A stretch of 64,000 bases of DNA, from assembly GCA_965219485.1 (NCBI GenBank), contig OZ244774.1, positions 620,001-684,000 of the forward strand. Direction: 5' to 3'. Source of the DNA: UBA8337 sp937907245 (GTDB lineage: Bacteria > Pseudomonadota > Alphaproteobacteria > RS24). The notes beneath the pieces are model-generated. The model did not search any database. It was not told the origin of the DNA and worked only from the letters and a program-made list of their open reading frames with translations. Shown piece by piece: positions 51,084 through 59,100 of the stretch (position 1 is the stretch's first letter; the number at the start of each line of letters is the position of its first letter). The position numbers and the translations under genes are program-made.

Positions 51084-51112
51084 TTGCTTGAAAGCTAGTG
51101 CGAGATTTTACC
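51084..51112 (+). promoter_or_regulatory. Possible promoter of the tRNA-Tyr/Gly/tuf unit
   Basis: TTGCTT (51084) and TTTTAC (51106) at 16 bp spacing, eight bases before tRNA-Tyr. The -10 match is weak, so only a suggestion from position. Confidence 0.3.
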
Positions 51113-51119
51113 TTTGGGC

Positions 51120-51204
51120 GGGGGGATGCCCGAGTGGCTAAAGGGGACGGGCTGTAAACCCGTTGGCTATGCCTACGTTGGTTCGAATCCAACTCCCCCC
51201 ACCA
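51120..51204 (+). tRNA. tRNA-Tyr (GUA)
   Basis: 85-nt class II tRNA with long variable arm. The acceptor GGGGGGA pairs with TCCCCCC, anticodon GTA in CTGTAAA, T-loop GGTTCGAATCC, encoded CCA. Confidence 0.95.
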
Positions 51205-51294
51205 TTTTCTGCCGAATGGCCATCGGGTCATTGTGGTGGATGTGTTTGAGGACCGGCCTTCGCGGAGTATTGCGAGGGCCCAAAAGATTAAGAG

Positions 51295-51368
51295 GCGGGT
51301 GTAGCTCAATGGTCGAGCAACAGCCTTCCAAGCTGAAGATGAGGGTTCGATTCCCTTCACCCGCTCCA
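51295..51368 (+). tRNA. tRNA-Gly (UCC)
   Basis: 74 nt; acceptor GCGGGTG/CACCCGC, anticodon TCC in CTTCCAA, T-arm GGGTTCGATTCCC, encoded CCA. It lies 67 bases before tuf and is probably processed from the same transcript. Confidence 0.95.
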
Positions 51369-51435
51369 GTCTGACGAAGGTTGGGCGAAACGAAATTTAA
51401 AACGGGGCCAAGCCCCTAACGGAACGAGGAACGAC

Positions 51436-52626
51436 ATGTCGAAGGAAAAGTTTGAGCGGACAAAACCGCATTGTAACATTGGCACGATTGGTCACGTTGA
51501 CCACGGCAAGACGACCCTTACAGCGGCGATTACGAAAGTATTGGCTGAGGTTGGTGGAGCTGAATTTTCTGATTACGCTGACATTGATAAAGCGCCGGAA
51601 GAAAAAGCTCGTGGCATTACAATTTCGACAGCTCACGTTGAGTATGAGACGGAAGCGCGTCACTACGCGCACGTTGATTGCCCAGGTCACGCTGATTATG
51701 TGAAGAACATGATCACGGGTGCTGCGCAAATGGACGGCGCGATTTTGGTTGTGAACGCAGCTGACGGACCTATGCCACAAACTCGCGAGCACATTTTGTT
51801 GGCTCGCCAAGTTGGTGTTCCAGCGCTTGTTGTTTTCTTGAACAAAGTTGACCAAGTTGACGATGATGAGTTGCTTGAGCTTGTTGAGATGGAAGTTCGT
51901 GAACTTCTGACGTCTTACGAGTTCCCTGGCGACGATATTCCAATCGTTAAAGGTTCGGCATTGGCGGCTCTTGAAGGTCGTGATGATGCGATTGGCAAAG
52001 AAGCGATTATGGCTTTGATGGCGGAAGTGGATGCTTATATTCCACAGCCAGATCGTCCAAAAGACCAAGCCTTCTTGCTACCTATCGAGGATGTGTTCTC
52101 GATTTCGGGTCGCGGTACGGTTGTTACGGGTCGCGTTGAGCGCGGTATTGTTAATGTTGGCGACGAGATTGAGATTGTTGGCATTAAAGATACAGCCCTG
52201 ACGACTTGCACAGGTGTTGAAATGTTCCGCAAGCTGCTGGATAGCGGTGAAGCTGGTGACAATGTGGGTGTTCTTCTTCGGGGTACGAAGCGCGAAGAAG
52301 TGGAACGCGGTCAGGTTCTTTGCAAGCCGGGTTCGATTACTCCACACACGAAATTTAAGGCAGAAGCTTACATTCTGACGAAGGAAGAGGGCGGTCGTCA
52401 CACCCCGTTTTTTACCAACTATCGTCCACAGTTTTACTTCCGCACCACCGATGTAACGGGCGTTTGCAGCCTGCCATCGGGTACGGAAATGGTTATGCCT
52501 GGTGATAATGTTGAGATGGAAGTGGAGCTTATTGTTCCGGTCGCCATGGAAGAGAAGCTGCGCTTCGCTATCCGTGAAGGTGGCCGCACAGTGGGCGCCG
52601 GCGTCGTATCAGCAATTATTGAGTAG
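51436..52626 (+). CDS. tuf: Elongation factor Tu
   Basis: 396 residues, the GTPase that brings aminoacyl-tRNA to the ribosome. GTPase motifs: GHVDHGKT (19-26), DCPGHADY, NKVD and the switch I sequence KARGITI; the C-terminal beta-barrels are complete (RGTKREEVERGQVL, EGGRHTPFFTNYRPQFYFRTTDVTG). The 5' two thirds uses T-ending codons (GTT, GCT, GGT) much more than the neighbouring metabolic genes, as expected for very high expression. GAACGAGGAACG provides the ribosome-binding site. Framed by tRNA-Gly upstream and tRNA-Trp nine bases downstream, the latter presumably cut from the tuf mRNA. Confidence 0.98.
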   Translation: MSKEKFERTKPHCNIGTIGHVDHGKTTLTAAITKVLAEVGGAEFSDYADIDKAPEEKARGITISTAHVEYETEARHYAHVDCPGHADYVKNMITGAAQMDGAILVVNAADGPMPQTREHILLARQVGVPALVVFLNKVDQVDDDELLELVEMEVRELLTSYEFPGDDIPIVKGSALAALEGRDDAIGKEAIMALMAEVDAYIPQPDRPKDQAFLLPIEDVFSISGRGTVVTGRVERGIVNVGDEIEIVGIKDTALTTCTGVEMFRKLLDSGEAGDNVGVLLRGTKREEVERGQVLCKPGSITPHTKFKAEAYILTKEEGGRHTPFFTNYRPQFYFRTTDVTGVCSLPSGTEMVMPGDNVEMEVELIVPVAMEEKLRFAIREGGRTVGAGVVSAIIE

Positions 52627-52635
52627 ACGAACCAG

Positions 52636-52711
52636 AGGAGTGTAGCTCAACTGGTAGAGCACCGGTCTCCAAAACCGGGGGTTGGGGGTTCGATCCCCTC
52701 CACTCCTGCCA
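52636..52711 (+). tRNA. tRNA-Trp (CCA)
   Basis: 76 nt; acceptor AGGAGTG/CACTCCT, anticodon CCA in CTCCAAA, T-arm GGGGTTCGATCCCC, encoded CCA. Between tuf and secE in the same orientation. Confidence 0.95.
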
Positions 52712-52746
52712 CTTCTTAAAAGTGGCGGAGGTTCGAAAGAAAAAAT

Positions 52747-52766
52747 GGGTCCCGATTTCGGGGCCC
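52747..52766 (+). promoter_or_regulatory. Intercistronic hairpin between tRNA-Trp and secE
   Basis: GGGTCCCG, loop ATTT, CGGGGCCC (one T-G pair). A T-run comes only 12 bases later, so it is more likely an attenuator or RNA-processing structure than a full terminator. Confidence 0.45.
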
Positions 52767-52817
52767 CACTAGAGTGCTTTTTGCGCCCCAGTGTTTATTG
52801 AAAGAAAGAAGCGGCCC

Positions 52818-53009
52818 ATGGCTAACCCGCTAAAGTTTGTGCAAGAAGTGCGCGCCGAAACATCGAAGGTGACTTGGCCGACCCGTAATGAGGTCGCGGT
52901 TACCACGGTGATGGTGTTTATTTTAGTATTCTTTGCGTCGCTGTTTTTCTTTCTCGCTGACCAGGTTCTTAGCTGGTTTGTCGCTCTGCTTTTAGGATTG
53001 GCTAATTAA
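52818..53009 (+). CDS. secE: Preprotein translocase subunit SecE
   Basis: 63 residues, the short one-helix form usual outside enterobacteria. The amphipathic segment is FVQEVRAETSKVTWPTRNEV, where the KVTWP motif is diagnostic, followed by a transmembrane helix at about 32-58. Essential part of the SecYEG channel. ATG 52818 gives the normal N-terminus; GTG at 52791 would add nine residues and is unlikely. It precedes nusG by one base, the near-universal secE-nusG pair. Confidence 0.95.
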   Translation: MANPLKFVQEVRAETSKVTWPTRNEVAVTTVMVFILVFFASLFFFLADQVLSWFVALLLGLAN

Positions 53010-53010
53010 A

Positions 53011-53541
53011 ATGGCAGCACGTTGGTACATTGTTAATGCTTACTCTAATTTTGAGCATAAGGTTGCGGATAGTCTCCGTGAGCAAGCGGCTCAAGCTGGA
53101 TTAGAGGATTGTTTTGAAGAAATTCTGGTGCCGACCGAAGAAGTGGTCGAAATGCGCCGCGGTCGCCGTGTGAACAGCGAACGCAAGTTTTTCCCGGGCT
53201 ATTTGTTGGTTAAAATGGAATTGACCGATGACGCCTATCACTTGGTGAAAAACACACCAAAGGTAACGGGCTTCCTTGGGTCGCAAAACAAACCAGCACC
53301 GATTTCGCAAGCCGAAGTCGATCGGATTGTAAATCAGGTGCAAGATGGGGCCGAGCGGCCGAAGCCATCTATCGTATTTGAAGTGGGGGAGCAGGTTCGC
53401 GTGAGCGATGGCCCATTCGCTTCGTTCAGCGGCTTGGTAGAAGAAGTCGATGAAGAAAAGGCACGCCTCAAAGTGGCTGTGTCTATTTTCGGTCGGGCAA
53501 CTCCGGTCGAACTAGAGTATGGGCAAGTCGAGAAAAGCTAG
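53011..53541 (+). CDS. nusG: Transcription termination/antitermination factor NusG
   Basis: 176 residues; binds RNA polymerase, Rho and S10 to control elongation, termination and coupling. The N-terminal NGN domain is seen in RWYIVNAYSNFEHKVADSL and FPGYLLVKMELTDDAYHLV; the KOW domain at the end is GEQVRVSDGPFASFSGLVEE. Co-transcribed with secE. Confidence 0.97.
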   Translation: MAARWYIVNAYSNFEHKVADSLREQAAQAGLEDCFEEILVPTEEVVEMRRGRRVNSERKFFPGYLLVKMELTDDAYHLVKNTPKVTGFLGSQNKPAPISQAEVDRIVNQVQDGAERPKPSIVFEVGEQVRVSDGPFASFSGLVEEVDEEKARLKVAVSIFGRATPVELEYGQVEKS

Positions 53542-53557
53542 CCTAAAATGAGACTAG

Positions 53558-53590
53558 GTGTGGTAGGCAGAGCAAACTGCCGTCCCACGC
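53558..53590 (+). promoter_or_regulatory. rplK leader hairpin, candidate L1 autoregulation site
   Basis: GTGTGG and CCACGC form the lower stem and GGCAG/CTGCC the upper stem, with two-base internal loops on each side, 25 bases before the rplK start. In many bacteria L1 represses the L11-L1 operon by binding a leader stem with such an internal loop; identity here rests on position. Confidence 0.5.
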
Positions 53591-53614
53591 CCCATTATCG
53601 TAAAGGAACGAGAG

Positions 53615-54043
53615 ATGGCAAAAAAGATTGATAGTTACCTGAAGATGCAGGTACCTGCAGGGGCGGCAAGCCCGTCTCCACCTATTGGCCCAGCTTTGGG
53701 TCAACGTGGACTGAATATTATGGAATTTTGTAAAGCTTTCAATGCGAAGACGCAGGAAATGGAAGCTAACATGCCGATTCCGACGATTATTACCATTTTC
53801 GAAGATAAGTCCTTCACCTTTGTGACGAAGACGCCTCCTGCTTCTTACTTCCTCAAAAAGGCTGCGAAACTCGACAAAGGTGGCTCTGAGCCCGGTCGTG
53901 AAGTTGCAGGTTCCGTGACCATGGCTCAGTGCCGGGATATCGCCGAACAGAAAATCAAGGATTTAAACACGACCGACTTGGACGAAGCGCAAAAGATGAT
54001 TGCCGGTTCAGCTCGCTCGATGGGCTACGAGGTGCGTGACTAA
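53615..54043 (+). CDS. rplK: 50S ribosomal protein L11
   Basis: 142 residues; forms the GTPase-associated centre with 23S rRNA. The N-terminal LKMQVPAGAASPSPPIGPAL followed by GQRGLNIMEFCKAFNA is the most conserved part; the rRNA-binding C-terminal domain ends ARSMGYEV. ATG 53615 after AACGAGAG. Its stop codon shares a base with the rplA start. Confidence 0.98.
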   Translation: MAKKIDSYLKMQVPAGAASPSPPIGPALGQRGLNIMEFCKAFNAKTQEMEANMPIPTIITIFEDKSFTFVTKTPPASYFLKKAAKLDKGGSEPGREVAGSVTMAQCRDIAEQKIKDLNTTDLDEAQKMIAGSARSMGYEVRD

Positions 54044-54738
54044 TGGCTATCGGAAAACGTATGACGGCTGCGAATGAAACAGTCGATAAAAACAAACTTT
54101 ATACGCTCGATGAAGCGGTAAAGATTGTGAAATCTAACGCTACGGCGAAATTTGATGAAACCATTGAGGTGGCCATTAATCTGGGTGTCGATCCTCGTCA
54201 CGCCGACCAAATGGTTCGGGGTGTTATCGAATTGCCAAGTGGTACAGGGCGCAATCAGCGCGTTGCCGTTTTTGCGCGCGATGCGAAAGCCGATGAAGCC
54301 AAAGCGGCAGGTGCTGAAATTGTAGGTGCGGAAGACTTGATGGAAAGCATTCAAGGCGGAACCATTGATTTTGATCGCTGCATTGCCACACCCGACATGA
54401 TGCCTCTCGTGGGCCGTCTGGGTAAAGTGCTTGGCCCTCGTAATATGATGCCAAACCCAAAAGTTGGCACGGTAACGATGGACGTTGCTGAGGCGGTTCG
54501 CGCTGCCAAAGGCGGCTCGGTCGAGTTCCGCGTGGAAAAAGAAGGTATTATTCAAGCCGGTGTTGGCAAGGCGAGCTTCTCGGAAGAGCAGTTGGTCGGC
54601 AACATTAAGGCGCTGGTTGGCGCGGTGCAAAAAGCCCGCCCATCTGGTGCCAAAGGCGCGTATATGAAACGTTTGGCGATTAGCTCCACCATGGGGCCGG
54701 GCGTTAAGCTGGACATATCTGGTGTGGTCAGCGAGTAG
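54043..54738 (+). CDS. rplA: 50S ribosomal protein L1
   Basis: 231 residues; L1 stalk protein and likely repressor of the rplK-rplA operon. FDETIEVAINLGVDPRHADQ, VRGVIELPSGTGR, DLMESIQGGTIDFDRCIATP, MMPLVGRLGKVLGPRNMMP and NPKVGTVTMDVAEAV are all family signatures. Overlaps the rplK stop by one base. Confidence 0.98.
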   Translation: MAIGKRMTAANETVDKNKLYTLDEAVKIVKSNATAKFDETIEVAINLGVDPRHADQMVRGVIELPSGTGRNQRVAVFARDAKADEAKAAGAEIVGAEDLMESIQGGTIDFDRCIATPDMMPLVGRLGKVLGPRNMMPNPKVGTVTMDVAEAVRAAKGGSVEFRVEKEGIIQAGVGKASFSEEQLVGNIKALVGAVQKARPSGAKGAYMKRLAISSTMGPGVKLDISGVVSE

Positions 54739-55052
54739 CTGATAGCAGGTTAAGAATTTCGCGCGCTGCTTCGCTTGTTTGAGGGGTAGGGCGTGAATGT
54801 CCGAGAGAGATCTTTTGATATCTTTCGGCCTGTCCGAGATTACAGGTGTCTTCTATTTGGGAGACTTAATTGCCGGTATGAGACGGGAGAACAGTTTTTG
54901 AGAGTGGGATACCCACTCAATCGGCTGGGCCCGGGACAGACAGAGCGTCATGCGTCGCTTTTGTGGCGGATGGCAAATCCGAACCGGTGCCGAGCCCTTA
55001 CGGGTAACGCACCACCAAGGCTTATCGAAAGATAGGCTAAAGGAGAGTGAAA
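54739..55052 (+). promoter_or_regulatory. rplJ leader (ribosomal protein L10 leader region)
   Basis: 314 bp without a gene between rplA and rplJ. The region is rich in paired segments: GAGTGGGAT/ATACCCACTC at about 54902-54919 forms an obvious hairpin, and other arms lie around 54940-55030. In most bacteria this mRNA leader binds the L10-(L12)4 complex and controls rplJ-rplL translation. I cannot draw the full fold reliably. No open frame here has a normal start context. Confidence 0.55.
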
Positions 55053-55571
55053 GTGGATAGAGCTGGTAAAGAAGAGCTTGTGACACAATATAACGGCATC
55101 TTTTCAGATGCTGGTGTAGTTGTTGTGACCCACTATTCGGGGCTTTCCGTTCCGCAACTCGATGAATTGCGGAACCAAATGGCAGAGGTCGGGGGCACGG
55201 TCAAAGTGACCAAGAACCGTCTCGTCAAGCTCGCTCTCGCAGGCACCGACAATGAAACCGTCAGTGAATTTTTCACCGGCCCAACCGCCATCGCCTATTC
55301 AGACGATCCGGTTGCTGCCCCGAAAGTTGCTGCCGAGTTCGCCAAGGCGAACGATAATCTTGTCATTGTTGGCGGTATTTTGGATGGCAACGTCCTGGAT
55401 GCTGCAGGTGTTAAAACTCTGGCGTCATTGCCGTCTCTGGACGGAATGCGCAGTATTCTTGTGGGTCTTATTCAGGCTCCTGCTACGAAAGTGGCGGGCG
55501 TTGTTCAGGCTCCTGCAAGTCAACTGGCCCGCATTATGGGCGCCAAAGCTGCACAGGGTGAAGCCGCATAA
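55053..55571 (+). CDS. rplJ: 50S ribosomal protein L10
   Basis: 172 residues; anchors L7/L12 dimers to the ribosome. The GTG at 55053 lies seven bases after AGGAG and yields MDRAGKEELV, the usual alphaproteobacterial L10 start; a GTG two codons earlier is too close to the Shine-Dalgarno. VVVTHYSGLSVPQLDELRNQ and TVKVTKNRLVKLAL are conserved, and the C-terminal helix ends with QAPASQLARIMGAKA, the L7/L12-binding part. Confidence 0.97.
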   Translation: MDRAGKEELVTQYNGIFSDAGVVVVTHYSGLSVPQLDELRNQMAEVGGTVKVTKNRLVKLALAGTDNETVSEFFTGPTAIAYSDDPVAAPKVAAEFAKANDNLVIVGGILDGNVLDAAGVKTLASLPSLDGMRSILVGLIQAPATKVAGVVQAPASQLARIMGAKAAQGEAA

Positions 55572-55612
55572 GCGGTTTAGTCCCGAAATTTTAAATTAAT
55601 TGGAGAAATAAA

Positions 55613-55984
55613 ATGGCTGATATTAACAAAATTGCCGAAGACCTATCTAGCTTGACCGTTATGGAAGCGGCTGAGCTTGCAACCCTTCTGGAAGAAAAAT
55701 GGGGCGTTTCTGCTGCTGCACCTGCTGCTGCTGCCGCCGCTCCGGCTGCTGATGCAGGCGCTGCCGAAGCTAAAGACAGCTTCACAGTTGTTCTGACAGC
55801 TGCTGGCGACCAGAAAATTAATGTGATTAAAGAAGTTCGTGCCATCACCGGCCTTGGCTTGAAAGAAGCTAAAGAAATGGTGGAAGGTGTACCGAGCGAC
55901 ATTAAAGAAGACGCACCTACAGCCGAAGCGAATGAGCTTAAAGAAAAGCTCGAAGCTGTTGGCGCTACAGTCGAACTCAAGTAA
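55613..55984 (+). CDS. rplL: 50S ribosomal protein L7/L12
   Basis: 123 residues; ribosomal stalk protein that recruits translation GTPases. The N-terminal dimerisation domain (MADINKIAEDLSSLTVMEAA) is followed by an Ala/Pro hinge (AAAPAAAAAAPAADAGAAEA), then the C-terminal domain with KINVIKEVRAITGLGLKEAK and EMVEGVP. GGAGAAA precedes ATG. Confidence 0.98.
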   Translation: MADINKIAEDLSSLTVMEAAELATLLEEKWGVSAAAPAAAAAAPAADAGAAEAKDSFTVVLTAAGDQKINVIKEVRAITGLGLKEAKEMVEGVPSDIKEDAPTAEANELKEKLEAVGATVELK

Positions 55985-56000
55985 TCGACTGCCAATTTGA

Positions 56001-56027
56001 GGGAGCTGGGGCGTGTCCTCGGCTCCC
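56001..56027 (+). promoter_or_regulatory. rplL-rpoB intercistronic hairpin
   Basis: GGGAGC pairs with GCTCCC, with inner GGG/CCT; 16 bases after the rplL stop. No T-run follows, so read-through to rpoB is expected. This may be an attenuator or processing site, as the rplL-rpoB gap is in other bacteria. A second small hairpin, TCGGG-AAAAA-CCCGA, lies at 56079-56093. Confidence 0.5.
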
Positions 56028-56140
56028 TTCTATTGCCTTTATGGCACATGTCTTCAAACCGCGGGGTGTTGGCATGTTTTCGGGAAAAACCCGAGTTTTA
56101 GGGAAACCTAGCCCGCATGGGATAACAGTGAGGTAGCTTA

Positions 56141-59100
56141 ATGTCGCAAGCTTACGCAGGTCGCAAACGTATCCGTCGCTCATTTGGGCGCATTCCACAG
56201 GTTGTGGAAATGCCGAACCTAATCGAGGTTCAAAAATATTCTTATGACCAGTTCTTACAAGTTCTGGCTGCAGATGGGGGCCGTCTCGAAGAGGGGCTAC
56301 AATCTGTTTTCAAATCCGTATTTCCAATCGCAGACTTCTCTGGCTCCTCGATGCTGGAATTTGTCTCTTATGATTTCGAAAAACCAAAATATGACGTAGA
56401 AGAGTGCCAACAGCGCGGTATGACGTATGCCGCTCCGCTGAAAGTGACGCTCCGTCTCGTGGTTTTTGATATCGACGAAGAAACCGGAGCCAAATCCGTC
56501 AAAGACATTAAAGAGCAAGAAGTCTATATGGGCGACCTGCCTTTCATGACAGATAATGGCACTTTTGTGGTCAATGGCACGGAACGCGTGATTGTTTCAC
56601 AAATGCACCGTAGCCCTGGCGTTTTCTTTGACCATGACAAAGGTAAAACGCACGTATCGGGCAAATTGTTGTTTGCTGCGCGCGTAATTCCTTATCGTGG
56701 CTCGTGGCTCGACTTTGAGTTTGATGCCAAAGATATCTTGCATGTTCGTATTGACCGTCGCCGCAAATTGCCGGCCACGGGCCTTTTGCATGCGCTTGGG
56801 TATGCTTCCGACGAAATTCTCGACATGTTCTATGGCAAAGTGGCCTACACGCGAGATTCCGATGGTTGGATTACCGCCTATGACGCGGAAGCGCGTAAAG
56901 GCAGCAAGCCGATATTCGATTTGATTGATGCCAAAACAGGCAAAGTGGTTGTCGAAGCGGGTCAGAAGATCTCGCCTCGCAAAGCCAAATTGCTGGCCGA
57001 AGAAGGCCTGTCTAACTTGCGCGTTTCGGACGATGAGCTTATTGGCCGTTTCTTGGCGGATGAGTTGGTCAGCACCGATACAGGCGAGATTTTTGCGGAA
57101 GCTGGTGATGAAATTACCGAAGAGCTGCTGCCAGAATTGCTAGAGCTTGGCTATACCGATATTAAAGTTTTGGATATTGATCCGGTCAACAAAGGCCCGT
57201 TCATCCGCAATACTTTGGTGGCGGATAAGTCGACCGACAAATTGTCCGCGCTAGAAGAAATCTATCGTGTAATGCGCCCAGGTGAGCCACCGACCCCAGA
57301 AACGGCGCAAGCGCTGTTCGACGGTCTGTTCTTTGATAGCGAACGCTATGATCTGTCGGCTGTGGGGCGGGTGAAAATGAACATTCGCTTGAACCAAGAG
57401 TGCCCGGACGATGTTCGTGTGCTGCGCAAAGAAGACATTGTTGGTGTGGTAAAAACACTCGTGGGTCTGCGCGACGGTCGTGGCGAGATTGATGATATTG
57501 ATAACCTCGGCAACCGCCGCGTTCGCTCGGTTGGCGAATTGATGGAAAACCAATATCGCATTGGCCTGCTGCGCATGGAGCGTGCCATTAAAGAGCGTAT
57601 GAGCTCTATCGATATTGATACGGTGATGCCGCAAGACCTGATTAACGCCAAGCCAGTTTCGGCTTCGGTTCGGGAATTCTTTGGCTCCAGCCAATTGTCT
57701 CAATTTATGGACCAAACCAATCCGTTGTCCGAGATTACCCACAAACGCCGTCTATCGGCGCTTGGCCCGGGTGGTCTGACGCGCGAACGTGCGGGCTTTG
57801 AGGTGCGCGATGTGCATCCAACCCATTACGGTCGTATCTGCCCGATTGAAACGCCAGAGGGGCCAAACATTGGTCTGATTAACTCGTTGGCCACTTTCGC
57901 GCGGGTGAATAAATATGGTTTCATTGAGAGCCCTTATCGCCGTGTTGAAAACGGTAAAGTGACCAGTGAAGTGATTTATTTGTCGGCTATGGAGGAAGCT
58001 CGCTTCCGTGTGGCGCAGGCGAATATTAAAATCGAAGAAAATGGCGATCTCGGCGACGAGCTCATCAACTGCCGCGTGGCAGGGGACTTTGAAATGGTGA
58101 CGCCAGATATGGTCGATCTATTAGACGTGTCTCCAAAACAGATTGTGTCTGTTGCGGCAGCGTTGATTCCATTCCTCGAAAACGATGATGCGAACCGTGC
58201 GCTCATGGGCTCGAACATGCAACGTCAAGCGGTGCCGCTGCTGCAAGCAGATGCGCCATTGGTTGGCACGGGCATGGAAGAAGTTGTGGCTCGCGATAGT
58301 GGCGCTGCCATTTCGGCACGTCGTGCCGGTGTCGTTGACCAAGTCGATGCGACACGTATCGTTATTCGGGCAACCGAGGAAACGGACGCGTCGAAATCTG
58401 GCGTGGATATCTATAACTTGCGTAAATTCCAACGCTCGAACCAGTCAACCTGCATCAACCAACGCCCGTTGGTTCGTGTTGGCGACCGCGTAGAGCTTGG
58501 CGATGTTGTGGCCGATGGCCCATCCACGGAATTGGGTGAATTGGCCTTGGGACGTAACGTCCGCGTGGCCTTCATGCCATGGAATGGTTACAACTTTGAG
58601 GATTCGATCCTGATTTCCGAACGCATTGTGCGCGATGACGTGTTTACCTCCATTCACATCGAAGAATTTGAAGTGATGGCGCGGGACACGAAATTGGGCC
58701 CAGAAGAGATTACCCGTGACATTCCAAACGTCGGTGAGGAAGCCCTTGGCAACCTCGACGAAGCTGGCATCGTCTACATTGGGGCGGAAGTAAACCCAGG
58801 CGATATCCTTTGTGGCAAAATTACGCCAAAAGGCGAAAGCCCGATGACCCCAGAAGAAAAACTTCTGCGTGCCATCTTCGGGGAGAAAGCCTCTGATGTT
58901 CGCGATACCTCGCTAAAACTACCGCCTGGCACGTCCGGCACGGTTGTGGAAGTGCGTGTGTTTAACCGCCACGGTATCGATAAAGATGAACGTGCTTTGG
59001 CGATTGAACGCGAAGAGATTGAAGCGCTCGCAAAAGACCGGGATGACGAATTGGCCATTCTGGAACGCAACATCTACTCTCGTTTGGAAAACCAATTGGT

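Noticed and set aside
54793..55035. 80-codon frame in the rplJ leader
   Set aside because: No family resemblance and no start context; it overlaps the structured L10 leader.
55047..55049. GTG as start of rplJ
   Set aside because: Only one base after AGGAG; the GTG six bases later has correct spacing and gives the conserved DRAGKEEL start.
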